The notes under the pieces were generated by a model, which worked only from the letters and a program-made list of their open reading frames with translations, searched no databases and was not told where the DNA came from. The translations under genes were made by a program, and so were the position numbers. A DNA stretch of 64,000 bases from assembly GCF_013266755.1 (NCBI RefSeq), contig NZ_JABRWJ010000015.1, forward strand, positions 1-64,000. The letters run 5' to 3'. Origin of the DNA: Pseudaquabacterium terrae. Its GTDB lineage: Bacteria; Pseudomonadota; Gammaproteobacteria; Burkholderiales; Burkholderiaceae_C. Shown here in pieces: positions 25,276 through 35,677 of this stretch (within the stretch, counting starts at the first letter, position 1; every line of letters starts with the position of its first letter).

Positions 25276-26121
25276 ATGAGCGCCTTCAGCTCCCACTACC
25301 TGCGCTGCGAAGGGCGCGAGCTGCACTACGTCGAGTGGGGTGCGCAGCACGACGAGGTGGTGATCGCCTGGCACGGCCTCGCGCGCACCTGCCGCGACAT
25401 GGACGACATCGCCGCGCAGCTCAGCACGCGCTACCGCGTGATCTGCCCGGACACGATCGGCCGCGGCCTGTCGCAATGGAGCCCGGATCCGGATGCCGAG
25501 TACTGCCTCGACTTCTATGCCCGCCTCGCCGAATCGCTGGTCGACCAGCTCGGCATCCGGCAGTGCCATTGGCTCGGCACCTCGATGGGCGGTGCGATCG
25601 GGTTGAAGTCGGCGGCGACGCGGCTGCGCGGCCGCATCCGCCGCCTGCTGATCAACGACATCGGCGCCGAGGTGGCGCCGCCGGCGTTGCAGCGCATTCG
25701 CAACTACGTCGGCCATCCGGAGGCCTTCGCGACGGTCGGCGAGCTGGAGCAGTACTTCCGCACCGTCTACAAGCCCTACGGCTGGCTGAGCGATGCGCAG
25801 TGGCGGCGGCTGACCGAGACCAGCACCCGCCGCCTGCCCGATGGCCGCGTGACGTCGCACTACGACCCGGCGATCGTGCGCCAGTTCATCGCCCATCCGA
25901 ACGACTACGACCAGTGGGACGCCTGGGACAGCCTCGAGCTGCCGGTGCTGGTGCTGCGCGGCATCGATTCGGACCTGCTGCTGCCCGACGTCGCCGACGC
26001 GATGCGCTCGCGCGGCCCGCAGGCCGTCGTCGTGACGATCGACGGCTGCGGCCATGCGCCGGCGCTGAACACGCCGGAGCAGTTCGCGCTGGTCGAGCGC
26101 TTCTTCGCCGGCACGGCCTGA
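25276..26121 (+). CDS. Alpha/beta hydrolase of PHB cluster
   Basis: The 281-residue alpha/beta hydrolase has no signal peptide. Motifs are VVIAWHGLART (oxyanion hole, near 35), WLGTSMGGAIG (nucleophile elbow, Ser near 105), VLRGIDSDLL with the likely Asp near 238, and CGHAPALN with the catalytic His near 260. The gene lies 17 bp after the oligomer hydrolase and probably ends the PHB operon. It could hydrolyse imported 3-hydroxybutyrate oligomers or another ester in the cytoplasm. Similar proteins are annotated only as general hydrolases, so the role is inferred from context. Confidence 0.8.
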   Translation: MSAFSSHYLRCEGRELHYVEWGAQHDEVVIAWHGLARTCRDMDDIAAQLSTRYRVICPDTIGRGLSQWSPDPDAEYCLDFYARLAESLVDQLGIRQCHWLGTSMGGAIGLKSAATRLRGRIRRLLINDIGAEVAPPALQRIRNYVGHPEAFATVGELEQYFRTVYKPYGWLSDAQWRRLTETSTRRLPDGRVTSHYDPAIVRQFIAHPNDYDQWDAWDSLELPVLVLRGIDSDLLLPDVADAMRSRGPQAVVVTIDGCGHAPALNTPEQFALVERFFAGTA

Positions 26122-26136
26122 GCCGCTCGCTCGGCG

Positions 26137-28557
26137 CTAGCCGCTGCTGCGCGGCGAATTCAGCCACTGGCTGAGCGCCTTGCGCAGCACCTCCAGCGCC
26201 AGCGGCTTCGTCAGCACGCCGTCCATGCCGGCGGCCAGGCAGGCGTTGCGGTCGCTGGCACCGGCATGCGCCGTCAACGCGATGATCGGCGCCCCGGGCC
26301 AGCGGCCGGCGCGCTGCAGCTCGCGCAGCCGGCGGGTGGCCTCCAGCCCGTCCATACCCGGCATCTGCAGGTCCATCAGCACCAGCGTCGGCGGCCGGTC
26401 GAGGCAGGCGTCCACCGCCTGCGCGCCGTCGCCGGCGGTGCGCACCGCGAGCCCGAGGGTGCGCAGGAATTCCTGGCCGATCATCTGGTTCACCGGGTTG
26501 TCCTCGACCAGCAGCACCTCGGCGCCGGCCGGCCAGCGCGGCAGGTCGGGTGTCGGCGCGGGGCGCGGGGCCGTGGCGGCATCGGCCGCCCGCGTGGCCT
26601 CCATGTCGTCGAACTGCGCCAGCACCGCCGGCGCCATCGGCGTCACCGCGCGCCCGATGCCGAGGTGGCGCGCCTGCGCTTCGAGCCCCGGGTCGTGCCA
26701 GTCGGGCCGGATCAGCAGGTGCATGGGAACGCCGGGCAGCGCGTGCCGCAGCGGCGCCAGGTCGAGGCCGGTGTGCAGCGAGAACTCCGACAGCAGCACC
26801 AGTTGCGGCCGCTGCTGTTCGGCGGCCTGCAGCACCTGATCGAGGCTGGCCAGCAGCCGAACCTGCCAGCCCAGGCGCCGCAGCCGGCGCGCCAGCCACT
26901 CGCCGCCGGCGGTGGAGGTGCTGACCAGCCAGGCCATGCCGCGGCGGCGCGGCGCCGCCAGCGGCATGTTGCCGGGCGCCGGCGCCAGGCGCAGCTTCAG
27001 CGTGAAGCGCGCGCCGCCGGAGGGCGGGCTGTCGAGCGTGATGTCGCCGCCCATGTCGAGCGCCAGCGCGCGCGAGATCGCCAGGCCCAGGCCGGTGCCG
27101 CCGTGCTCGCGCGCCAGGCTGTCGTCGCCTTGCTCGAAGGCGTCGAAGATGCGCTCGCGCCGCGCCGGCGGAATGCCGGGGCCGGTGTCCTCGACGGCGA
27201 GCGTGACATCGAGCAGCCCGTCGGGCGCGTCCATCACGTTGACGGTCACGCCGATCTGGCCGCGCTGCGTGAACTTCGCGGCATTGCCGATCAGGTTGGT
27301 GGCGATCTGGCGCAGCGCGCGTTCGTCGCCGATCACCGGCCCGTCGCGGCCGACCCAGTCGAACATCAGCTTGACGCCGCGCTCGCGCACCATCGGCATC
27401 ATGCCGCGCATCGTCGCGATCAGCGCCTGCACGAGGTCGAACGGGCGCGGCTTCAGCTCGGCGTGGCCGGCCTCGACGCGCGAGAAATCGAGCACCGCGT
27501 TGATCACCTGCAGCAGCGTCTCGCCCGAGCGCCGCGCGGTCTCCAGGTACCGCTGCTGCTCGGGCAGCGTCGCGACGCGCTGCGCCAGCTCGAGCATGCC
27601 GAGCACGCCGTTCAGCGGCGTGCGGATCTCGTGGCTCATGTGGGCGACGAAGCGCGATTTCGCGGCATTCGCGCGCTCGGCCTCGATCTGCCGCTCGCGC
27701 GCCAGCTTCAGCGCCGATTCGAGCCGCGCGGTGCGCTCGGCCACCAGCGCCTCGAGTTGCGCGCGCGTGCCCTCGAGCTCGTGGCGCTGCAGCGTCTGCT
27801 CGTGCACGTCGGCCAGCATGCCGGTGAGCAGTTTGCGGCCGTCGGGCAGGCGCTCGGCGCGGCCACGCTGGCGATACCAGCGGTATTCGCCGCCGCCGTG
27901 GCGGAAGCGGTAGTCGAGCTCCCAGCGCCGGCCCGCGCGCATCGCCGCGCCGACGACCTGGCGGAAGCGCTCGTGGTCGTCCGGATGCAGCCGTTCGAGC
28001 AGCGCTTCGGGCGCGGTCGGCGCATCCTCGCGGCGGAAGCCGATCAGCTCGAGGTAGCGGTCGGTCATGTAGAGGCCCGGCTCGCCGAGCACGCGCTCGA
28101 ACAGGCCTTCGGCCGACGCGTCGACCGCGCGCTCGAAGCGCCGCGTCAGCGCCAGCAGCGATTGCTGCGCGCTCTTCTCGGCATGCACGTCGCTGACCGC
28201 GCCGGTGATGAAGGCCGGCCGCCCGTCATCGCCCGGCCAGACGCGGCCGCGGCCGCGCACCCAGCGCCACTGGTCGCGTGCATCGAGGTAGCGCAGCTCG
28301 TAGGTGAAGTGGCCGAGCGTCGCGAGCGCCTGCTGGTAGCGGGCGAGGAATTCCGGCAGGTCGTCGGGATGAACGCGGGCGTTGACGACATCGCGGTCGT
28401 CCGGCAGCGCCTCGGGCGCAAAACCGAACAGCTCGCGAAAGCTCGGCGAGTACCAGCTGGTGTCGTGCAGCAGGTCACGTTCCCAGTAGCCGTCGCGCGA
28501 GCCGGCGGCGACGCGCTCCAGCCGCTGCAGGCGCTCGCGCAGGTGCTCGTCGGCCAT
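26137..28557 (-). CDS. Soluble PAS hybrid histidine kinase
   Basis: The 806-residue protein has no membrane segment. Two PAS/PAC units (about 1-135 and 140-265, each with HPDD and [15 protein letters not shown] segments) precede a coiled coil, HisKA ([11 protein letters not shown], His near 308), an ATPase domain ([18 protein letters not shown]), a degenerate REC that lacks a clear phospho-Asp, and a complete REC ([10 protein letters not shown], Asp near 728). The gene is convergent with the PHB operon, 15 bp from its end, and 60 bp behind a binding-protein gene. No Hpt or DNA-binding output is attached, so a separate partner is needed. Confidence 0.9.
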   Translation of the reverse strand: MADEHLRERLQRLERVAAGSRDGYWERDLLHDTSWYSPSFRELFGFAPEALPDDRDVVNARVHPDDLPEFLARYQQALATLGHFTYELRYLDARDQWRWVRGRGRVWPGDDGRPAFITGAVSDVHAEKSAQQSLLALTRRFERAVDASAEGLFERVLGEPGLYMTDRYLELIGFRREDAPTAPEALLERLHPDDHERFRQVVGAAMRAGRRWELDYRFRHGGGEYRWYRQRGRAERLPDGRKLLTGMLADVHEQTLQRHELEGTRAQLEALVAERTARLESALKLARERQIEAERANAAKSRFVAHMSHEIRTPLNGVLGMLELAQRVATLPEQQRYLETARRSGETLLQVINAVLDFSRVEAGHAELKPRPFDLVQALIATMRGMMPMVRERGVKLMFDWVGRDGPVIGDERALRQIATNLIGNAAKFTQRGQIGVTVNVMDAPDGLLDVTLAVEDTGPGIPPARRERIFDAFEQGDDSLAREHGGTGLGLAISRALALDMGGDITLDSPPSGGARFTLKLRLAPAPGNMPLAAPRRRGMAWLVSTSTAGGEWLARRLRRLGWQVRLLASLDQVLQAAEQQRPQLVLLSEFSLHTGLDLAPLRHALPGVPMHLLIRPDWHDPGLEAQARHLGIGRAVTPMAPAVLAQFDDMEATRAADAATAPRPAPTPDLPRWPAGAEVLLVEDNPVNQMIGQEFLRTLGLAVRTAGDGAQAVDACLDRPPTLVLMDLQMPGMDGLEATRRLRELQRAGRWPGAPIIALTAHAGASDRNACLAAGMDGVLTKPLALEVLRKALSQWLNSPRSSG

Positions 28558-28617
28558 CGCAGCGCTTCCGGCGCGCTACGGACTGCGGTGGGGATCGGGC
28601 CGCATGGCTTCAGCCGC

Positions 28618-29727
28618 CTAACGTTTGAAGCGACCGTCCGCGCCGACGATCGACAGTTCCGAATAGACCAGGCCGGTGTGGTCGCTCGGCGAGTAGCTGA
28701 CCTCGAGCCCGCCGATGTCGACCCGGTTCATGCTGTCGAGCGCCCGCTGCAGGCCGCTGCGGCTGGCATCCTTGCCGGCGCGGCGCAGGCCTTCGACCAG
28801 CACCTTGGCGGCCGCGAAGCCTTCGAGCATCGCCGGCGACACCTCGCCCAGGCCCTTGGCGACCGCCAGGTCGTGGGCTTCCTTGACGATCGGCGCGGCC
28901 AGCGAACGTTCGTACGGGAACACCTGGCTGACGATGGTGCCGCGCGCATGGTCCTTCAGCGACTTGACGAAGCCCGTCGACGCATTGTTCGACAAGGTCA
29001 CCAGCTGGGCCCGCGAGCCGGCCGTTCGCAACTGGTTGACGCCGTCGACGACCGCGTCGCCCGAGCCGATGAACATCACCGCCTGCGCCTGCGAGGCGAC
29101 GACCTTCGGCACGATGGCGCTGAAGTCGGGCTTGCTGCGGTTGTACTTCTCGTGCAGCACCGGCGCCTGCGCGGCGATCTTGAAGCCCTTCAGCGCGCCG
29201 ATCGCGGCATCGGCGCCGAACGGATCGTCGACCTGGATGATCGCGATCTTCTGCATGCCGATCGAGGCCAGGTGCTGCACCGCGCGCTCGGCTTCGCGCT
29301 GGTAGGTGGCGCGCACGTTGTAGACCCACGGGTTGACCGGCTGGTGCAGCGCCATCGCGCCGGTCGACGGGCCGATCAGCGGCAGCTTGTGCTCGGCCAG
29401 CAGCGGCAGGATGGCCTGCGAGTGCGGCGTGCCGCGGGTCAGGAACAGCGCGACCACGCCCTGGTCGATCAGCTTCTTGGCGTTCTCGGCGGCGCGTTCG
29501 GGCTTGAAGTTGTCGTCGAGCGACAGCAACTCGATCGGCTGGCCGGCGACGCCGCCCTTGGCGTTGACCGCGTCGAGGTAGAGCTTCGCGCCTTCGGTGA
29601 TCTCCTTGACGCCGGCGGCGACCGGGCCGGTGAAGCCCGCGGTCTGCCCGACCTTGATCTGCGCCGTCGCGGCGCCCTGCCACAAGCCCAATGCAATCAG
29701 CCAGCCCCACAACTGCCACGCTTTCAT
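28618..29727 (-). CDS. Liv-type periplasmic binding protein without transporter genes
   Basis: The 369-residue secreted protein has a signal peptide of about 22 residues ending AATA. The type I binding fold shows IKVGQTAGFTGPVAAGVKE, FLTRGTPHSQAIL, YQREAERAVQHL and IIQVDDPFGADAAIG. It resembles ABC importer binding proteins for amino acids or aromatic compounds. No permease or ATPase lies beside it. It either serves a remote importer or acts as a ligand sensor with the hybrid kinase 60 bp downstream, which is an inference from order only. Confidence 0.85.
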   Translation of the reverse strand: MKAWQLWGWLIALGLWQGAATAQIKVGQTAGFTGPVAAGVKEITEGAKLYLDAVNAKGGVAGQPIELLSLDDNFKPERAAENAKKLIDQGVVALFLTRGTPHSQAILPLLAEHKLPLIGPSTGAMALHQPVNPWVYNVRATYQREAERAVQHLASIGMQKIAIIQVDDPFGADAAIGALKGFKIAAQAPVLHEKYNRSKPDFSAIVPKVVASQAQAVMFIGSGDAVVDGVNQLRTAGSRAQLVTLSNNASTGFVKSLKDHARGTIVSQVFPYERSLAAPIVKEAHDLAVAKGLGEVSPAMLEGFAAAKVLVEGLRRAGKDASRSGLQRALDSMNRVDIGGLEVSYSPSDHTGLVYSELSIVGADGRFKR

Positions 29728-29962
29728 GCCTTGTCTCCTTTTGTGACGTGCATTCTGTGCTCAGCAACCGGGGTTTCGTCATTACGTAGGAACCGCAGGA
29801 CCGGTGATCGATTGCTCGATCCGCGCCGTGGCGGGCGCGCGCCGCGCTGCTGACACCCCGTTGTCAGCAGGGATGCGGGGCCCGCCCGACAGCGCAGGAA
29901 GGTCAGGGTCGGCTGCATAGAATGCCCCGCTCCGCCCCCTCGTGGGCCGTCCCGAGCGCCCC

Positions 29963-32900
29963 ATGACCGGCCGCGATCTCCCGCCCGACTCCCTCCGCTC
30001 CGGTGCCGGCCTGATCCGCATCCGCGGCGCACGCCAGCACAACCTGAAGAACCTCGACCTCGACATCCGCACCGGCGAGATGACGGTGGTCACCGGGCCC
30101 TCGGGCTCGGGCAAGTCGAGCCTGGTCTTCGACACGCTGTACGCCGAAGGCCAGCGCCGCTACGTCGAGACCTTCAGCGCCTACGCGCGCCAGTTCCTCG
30201 ACCGCATGGACCGGCCGGCGGTCGACAAGGTCGACGGCGTGCCGCCGGCGATCGCCATCGACCAGACCAATCCGGTGCGCACCTCGCGCTCGACGGTCGG
30301 CACGATGACCGAGCTGAACGACCACCTGAAGCTGCTGTTCGCGCGCGCGGCCGAGCTGTTCGACCAGCAGACGGCGCAGCGCGTGCGGCACGATTCGCCG
30401 GAGACGATCTACGCCGATCTGGTCGAGCGGGCAGCGGCGGCGGGTGATCCGCGCATCGTCATCACCTTCCCGGTCGAGCTGCCGGAGAACGTCACGCCCG
30501 ACGAGGTCGAGCAGTGGCTGTCCGCCAGCGGCTTCACGCGCGTGCAGGCCGAACGCATCGTCAATCACCGCAAGCTGCTCGATGTCGTGGCCGACCGCTT
30601 TCGGATCGCCGGCACCGAGAAGGCGCGGGTGATCGAGGCGATCGAGCTGTCGCTGCGCCGCGGCAGCGGCCGCGTCAACGCCTACGCTTCCACGAATGGC
30701 GACGCCGCTGAACTGTGGCGTTATTCGACCGGCCTGCACTGCCCCGACAGCGACCTGCGCTACGCCGACCCGCAGCCGGCCCTCTTCAGCTTCAACTCGG
30801 CCTTCGGCGCCTGCGAGGCCTGCCGCGGTTTCGGCCGGGTGATCGGCGTCGACTTCGGCCTGGTGATCCCGGACCACCGCAAGACCTTGCGCGCCGGCGC
30901 GATCAAGCCGCTGCAGACACCGGCCTGGAAGGAGTGCCAGGACGACCTGATCAAGTACGCCGGCGAGGCCGGCATCCCGCGCGACACCGCGTGGAGCCAG
31001 CTGTCGCAGGCGCAGCGCGACTGGGTCATCGAAGGCTCGCCGCACTGGACCGGCAAGTGGAATCAGCAGTGGTACGGCGTGCGCCGCTTCTTCGGCTACC
31101 TGGAGAGCAAGGCCTACAAAATGCACATCCGCGTGCTCTTGTCGAAGTACCGCAGCTACACGCCCTGCGAGAGCTGCGGCGGCGCGCGGCTGAAGACCGA
31201 GGCGCTGCTGTGGCGGCTGGGGTCGCGCGCCGATGCCGATGGCGTGATGGCGGGCGACAAGCGCTTCCTGCCGCGGGGCACGACGTGGTCGCGCGCACAG
31301 CTCGAAGCCTTGCCGGGGCTGGCGCTGCACGACCTGATGCTGCTGCCGATCGATCGGCTGCGGCGCTTCTTCGACGGGCTGTCGTTGCCCACCACGATGC
31401 TCGACGAAGCGCTGAAGCTGCTGCTCGACGAGATCCGCACGCGCATGCGCTACCTTTGCGACGTCGGCCTCGGCTACCTGACGCTGGACCGCCAGAGCCG
31501 CACGCTGTCCGGCGGCGAGGTGCAGCGCATCAACCTGACGACGGCGCTCGGCACCTCGCTGGTCAATACGATGTTCGTGCTCGACGAACCGTCGATCGGC
31601 CTGCATCCGCGCGACATGAACCGCATCGTCGAGGCGATGCACCGGCTGCGCGACGCCGGCAATACGCTGGTCGTCGTCGAGCACGATCCGGCGGTGATGC
31701 TGGCCGCTGACCGGCTGATCGACATGGGCCCCGGCCCCGGCGAGCGCGGCGGGCAGATCGTCTTCGACGGCACGCCCGACGAGGCGCGCTACGCCGACAC
31801 GCTGACCGGCGCCTACCTCGGCGCGCGCAAGCACGTCGGCATCGGCATCCGGCGTTTCGTCAACGAGGCGACGCCGAAGCTGATCCTCGAAGGCGCGCGC
31901 GAGCACAACCTGAAGAACGTGCACGTCGAGCTCCCGCTGCAGCGGCTGACGGTGGTCACCGGCGTCTCGGGCTCGGGCAAGAGCACGCTGGTGCAGGACG
32001 TGCTGGTGCCGGCGCTGCTGCGCCACTTCGGCAAGCCGACCGAAGGCGCCGGCGAGCACGACCGGCTGCTCGGCACCGACTGGCTCGCCGACGTGGTGTT
32101 CGTCGACCAGAGCCCGATCGGCAAGACCGCGCGCTCGAACCCGGTGTCCTACGTCGGCGCCTTCGACGAAGTGCGCAAGCTGTTCGCGCAGGCGCCGCTG
32201 GCGCTCGAGCGCAACTACGGCGCCGGCATGTTCAGCTTCAATGCCGGCGACGGGCGCTGCGCGACCTGCGGCGGCTCGGGCTTCGAGCACGTCGAGATGC
32301 AGTTCCTGTCCGACGTCTACCTGCGCTGCCCGGATTGCGACGGCAAGCGCTTCCGCGCCGAGCTGCTCGAGGTGAAGCTGACGCGCGGGCCGTACCAGCT
32401 GTCGGTGGCCGACGTGCTGGAGCTCACCGTCGCCGAAGCCTGCATCGTCTTCAGCGGCGACATCGGCGTGATCGCGCGGCTGCAGCCGATCGTCGACGTC
32501 GGCCTCGACTACGTGCGGCTCGGCCAGCCGGTGCCGACCTTGTCCGGCGGCGAGGCGCAGCGGCTGAAGCTGGCCGGCTTCCTGGCCGAGGCGGCGAGCG
32601 GGCCGCGGCAGCCGGCGGCGAAGAAGGGCACGCTGTTCCTGTTCGACGAGCCGACCACCGGGCTGCACTTCGACGACATCGCGAAGCTGATGCGCAGCTT
32701 GCGCAAGCTGCTCGAGGCCGGCCACTCGCTGATCGTCATCGAGCACAACCTCGACGTCATCCGCAGTGCCGACTGGATCGTCGACCTCGGGCCCGAAGGC
32801 GGCGAGGGCGGCGGCGAGATCGTCTGCACCGGCACGCCGGAGGACGTCAAGGCGCATGGCAGCTCGCACACCGGCCGCGCACTTCGCGAGTACGAGACGG

Positions 32901-35671
32901 CGCTCGGCGTCGGCGGCCACCGGGTCGAGGAGGGGCGCCCGCTGCAGCTGGTCGCCAAGGCCGCGCGTGATGCGCGCAAGCTGATCGATCAATCGATCCG
33001 CATCGTCAACGCCAGGGAACACAACCTGAAGTCGCTGAACGTCGACATCCCGCGCGGCAAGTTCAGCGTCATCACCGGCGTCTCCGGCTCGGGCAAGAGC
33101 ACGCTGGCCTTCGACATCCTGTTCAACGAGGGCCAGCGGCGCTACCTCGAATCGCTGAACGCCTATGCGCGCAGCATCGTGCAGCCGGCCGGGCGGCCCG
33201 AGGTCGACGCGGTCTACGGCATCCCGCCGACGGTGGCGATCGAGCAGCGGCTGTCGCGCGGCGGGCGCAAGAGCACGGTGGCGACGACCACCGAGGTCTG
33301 GCACTTCCTGCGCCTGCTGTGGGTCAAGCTGGGGCTGCAGTACTGCGTCAACGACGGCGCCGAGGTGCGGCCGCAAAGCGTCGAGAGCATCGCCGCGCAG
33401 CTGCTGCGCGACTACAAGGGCCAGCACGTCGGCCTGCTCGCGCCGCTGGTGGTCAACCGCAAGGGTGTCTACACCGACCTCGCGAAATGGGCCAAGGCGC
33501 GTGGCCACTCGCACCTGCGCGTCGACGGTGAGTTCCTGAAGGTCGACCCGTGGCCGCGCATCGACCGCTTCAAGGAACACACGATCGAGCTGCCGGTCGG
33601 CGACGTGATCGTCCATGCCGACGACGAGACCGCGCTGCGGGAGCTGCTGGCGAAGACGCTGGAGCTCGGCAAGGGCGTGCTGCACCTGCTGGCGCCGCTG
33701 GACGGGCTGGCCGGCGCGATGGCCACCGGCGGCGCCACCGGCCGCATCGGCGCGCTGAAGGTCTTCTCGACCAAGCGCGCCTGCCCGCAATGCGGCACGA
33801 GCTACCCCGAGCTCGACCCGCGCATGTTCTCGTACAACAGCAAGCACGGCTGGTGCACCACCTGCGTCGGCACCGGGCTGACCTTGACGCGCGAGCAGCG
33901 CAAGGCCTACGACGACTCGGTGCGCAACGACGACGACAAGGGCCGCGAGCAGAGCTTCCCGTCGGAAGAGATCGAGCCCGAAGGCCTGGGCGGCGAGCCC
34001 TGCCCCGATTGCGAGGGCACGCGGCTGAACCCGGTGTCGCGCGCGATCCGCTTCGACACCCAGGCGATCACGACGGTCGCGCAGTGGTCGGTCGGCGAGG
34101 CGCGGCAGTGGGTCGAAGGGCTGAAGCTGATCGGCCGTGATGCGGCGATCGCGCGCGACGTGGTCGTCGAGATCCGCAACCGGCTCGAGTTCCTCGAAGA
34201 AGTGGGCCTCGGTTATCTGACGCTGGACCGCGCGGCGCCGACCTTGTCCGGCGGCGAGGCGCAGCGCATCCGCCTGGCCGCGCAGCTCGGCAGCAACCTG
34301 CAAGGTGTCTGCTACGTGCTCGACGAGCCGACGATCGGCCTGCATCCGCGCGACAACGGCATATTGCTCAAAGCGCTCGGCCGGCTGTCGGACCAGGGCA
34401 ATACGCTGGTCGTCGTCGAGCACGACGAGGACACGATCCGCCGCGCCGACCACATCATCGACATCGGGCCCGGCGCCGGCAAGCGCGGCGGCCGGCTGAT
34501 CGCTCAAGGGCGCTCGGAGGAGCTGGCGCGGCATCCCGATTCGCTGACCGGCCGCTTCCTCGCGCATCCGCTGAAGCACCCGCTGCAGCCGCGGCGCACC
34601 GTCAACCTGGCGACCTTCCAGCTCGGGCTGCAGGGTGCCGAGCTGCACAACCTGAAGCAGATCAACGTGCAGGTGCCGCTGCAGCGGCTGGTCGCGGTGA
34701 CCGGCGTCTCGGGCTCCGGCAAGAGCACGCTGGCGCGCGACGTGCTGCTGGCCACCGTGCAGACCGCGGTGACGCTGAAGGGCACCAAGGCGGGCCGCGA
34801 CTCGCTGGCCGGCAAGGGCCTCGCGCTCACCGGCTGCACGGGCCTGACCGGCTACGAGATCATCGACCGCGTGCTCGAGGTCGACCAGACGCCGATCGGC
34901 AAGACGCCGCGTTCCTGCCCGGCGACCTACATCGGCTTCTGGGATCCCGTGCGCCGGCTGTTCACCGAGACGCTGGAAGCCAAGGCGCGCGGCTACGCGG
35001 CCGCGCGTTTCAGTTTCAACACCGGCGACGGCCGCTGCGCCGCGTGCGAAGGCCAGGGCGTGCGCACGATCGAGATGAGCTTCCTGCCCGACGTCAAGGT
35101 GCCGTGCGACCAGTGCCACGGCATGCGTTTCAACCCCGAGACGCTGGCTGTCAGCTGGCGCGGAAAAAGCATCGGCGAGGTGCTGCGGATGGAGGTCGAC
35201 GAGGCGGTCGAGTTCTTCGCCTCGATGCCGACGATCGCGCATCCGCTGAAGCTGCTGCAGGACGTCGGCCTCGGCTACCTGACCTTGGGCCAGCCGTCGC
35301 CGACGCTGTCCGGCGGCGAGGCGCAGCGCATCAAGCTCGTGACCGAGCTGTCGAAGGTGCGCGACGACATCACGCGCCGCGGCAACAAGCCGCCGCACAC
35401 GCTGTACGTGCTCGACGAGCCGACCGTCGGCCTGCACATGGCCGACGTCGAGAAGCTGATCCGCGTGCTGCACCGGCTGGTCGACGGCGGCCACAGCGTG
35501 GTCGTCATCGAGCACGACCTCGACGTCATCGCCGAAGCCGACTGGGTGCTCGACCTCGGCCCCGAAGGCGGCAACGCCGGCGGCACGGTGGTCGCGGCCG
35601 GGCCGCCGGAGCTGCTGGTCGCGCGCGGCACGCACACCGGGCGGGCGCTGAAGCCGGTGCTGGCGCGCTGA
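29963..35671 (+). CDS. Double-length UvrA-like excinuclease subunit, four ABC modules
   Basis: The 1902-residue protein is twice the size of normal UvrA (about 940). Four Walker A motifs lie near residues 45 (GPSGSGKS), 667, 1039 and 1581 (GVSGSGKS). Each is paired with LSGGE signatures and LDEP/FDEP Walker B motifs, so two UvrA-like halves are fused head to tail. Paired CxxC zinc motifs occur in each half (CATCGG and CPDCDG; CAACEG and CDQCHG). UvrA recognises bulky DNA damage and loads UvrB. Such long proteins may be a UvrA paralogue with another role. The ATG at 29963 gives MTGRDLPP. A GTG at 29942 is possible. The 235-bp gap upstream presumably holds its promoter. Confidence 0.9.
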   Translation: MTGRDLPPDSLRSGAGLIRIRGARQHNLKNLDLDIRTGEMTVVTGPSGSGKSSLVFDTLYAEGQRRYVETFSAYARQFLDRMDRPAVDKVDGVPPAIAIDQTNPVRTSRSTVGTMTELNDHLKLLFARAAELFDQQTAQRVRHDSPETIYADLVERAAAAGDPRIVITFPVELPENVTPDEVEQWLSASGFTRVQAERIVNHRKLLDVVADRFRIAGTEKARVIEAIELSLRRGSGRVNAYASTNGDAAELWRYSTGLHCPDSDLRYADPQPALFSFNSAFGACEACRGFGRVIGVDFGLVIPDHRKTLRAGAIKPLQTPAWKECQDDLIKYAGEAGIPRDTAWSQLSQAQRDWVIEGSPHWTGKWNQQWYGVRRFFGYLESKAYKMHIRVLLSKYRSYTPCESCGGARLKTEALLWRLGSRADADGVMAGDKRFLPRGTTWSRAQLEALPGLALHDLMLLPIDRLRRFFDGLSLPTTMLDEALKLLLDEIRTRMRYLCDVGLGYLTLDRQSRTLSGGEVQRINLTTALGTSLVNTMFVLDEPSIGLHPRDMNRIVEAMHRLRDAGNTLVVVEHDPAVMLAADRLIDMGPGPGERGGQIVFDGTPDEARYADTLTGAYLGARKHVGIGIRRFVNEATPKLILEGAREHNLKNVHVELPLQRLTVVTGVSGSGKSTLVQDVLVPALLRHFGKPTEGAGEHDRLLGTDWLADVVFVDQSPIGKTARSNPVSYVGAFDEVRKLFAQAPLALERNYGAGMFSFNAGDGRCATCGGSGFEHVEMQFLSDVYLRCPDCDGKRFRAELLEVKLTRGPYQLSVADVLELTVAEACIVFSGDIGVIARLQPIVDVGLDYVRLGQPVPTLSGGEAQRLKLAGFLAEAASGPRQPAAKKGTLFLFDEPTTGLHFDDIAKLMRSLRKLLEAGHSLIVIEHNLDVIRSADWIVDLGPEGGEGGGEIVCTGTPEDVKAHGSSHTGRALREYETALGVGGHRVEEGRPLQLVAKAARDARKLIDQSIRIVNAREHNLKSLNVDIPRGKFSVITGVSGSGKSTLAFDILFNEGQRRYLESLNAYARSIVQPAGRPEVDAVYGIPPTVAIEQRLSRGGRKSTVATTTEVWHFLRLLWVKLGLQYCVNDGAEVRPQSVESIAAQLLRDYKGQHVGLLAPLVVNRKGVYTDLAKWAKARGHSHLRVDGEFLKVDPWPRIDRFKEHTIELPVGDVIVHADDETALRELLAKTLELGKGVLHLLAPLDGLAGAMATGGATGRIGALKVFSTKRACPQCGTSYPELDPRMFSYNSKHGWCTTCVGTGLTLTREQRKAYDDSVRNDDDKGREQSFPSEEIEPEGLGGEPCPDCEGTRLNPVSRAIRFDTQAITTVAQWSVGEARQWVEGLKLIGRDAAIARDVVVEIRNRLEFLEEVGLGYLTLDRAAPTLSGGEAQRIRLAAQLGSNLQGVCYVLDEPTIGLHPRDNGILLKALGRLSDQGNTLVVVEHDEDTIRRADHIIDIGPGAGKRGGRLIAQGRSEELARHPDSLTGRFLAHPLKHPLQPRRTVNLATFQLGLQGAELHNLKQINVQVPLQRLVAVTGVSGSGKSTLARDVLLATVQTAVTLKGTKAGRDSLAGKGLALTGCTGLTGYEIIDRVLEVDQTPIGKTPRSCPATYIGFWDPVRRLFTETLEAKARGYAAARFSFNTGDGRCAACEGQGVRTIEMSFLPDVKVPCDQCHGMRFNPETLAVSWRGKSIGEVLRMEVDEAVEFFASMPTIAHPLKLLQDVGLGYLTLGQPSPTLSGGEAQRIKLVTELSKVRDDITRRGNKPPHTLYVLDEPTVGLHMADVEKLIRVLHRLVDGGHSVVVIEHDLDVIAEADWVLDLGPEGGNAGGTVVAAGPPELLVARGTHTGRALKPVLAR

Positions 35672-35677
35672 GGGCGC

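Noticed and set aside
28618..29727. Second binding protein as part of the PHB importer
   Set aside because: It is on the opposite strand, separated by a kinase gene, and the importer already has its own binding protein at 16751.
29903..35635. Minus-strand open frame of 1910 codons opposite the UvrA-like gene
   Set aside because: It mirrors the uvrA codons and has no domain. Long antisense frames are expected at this GC content.
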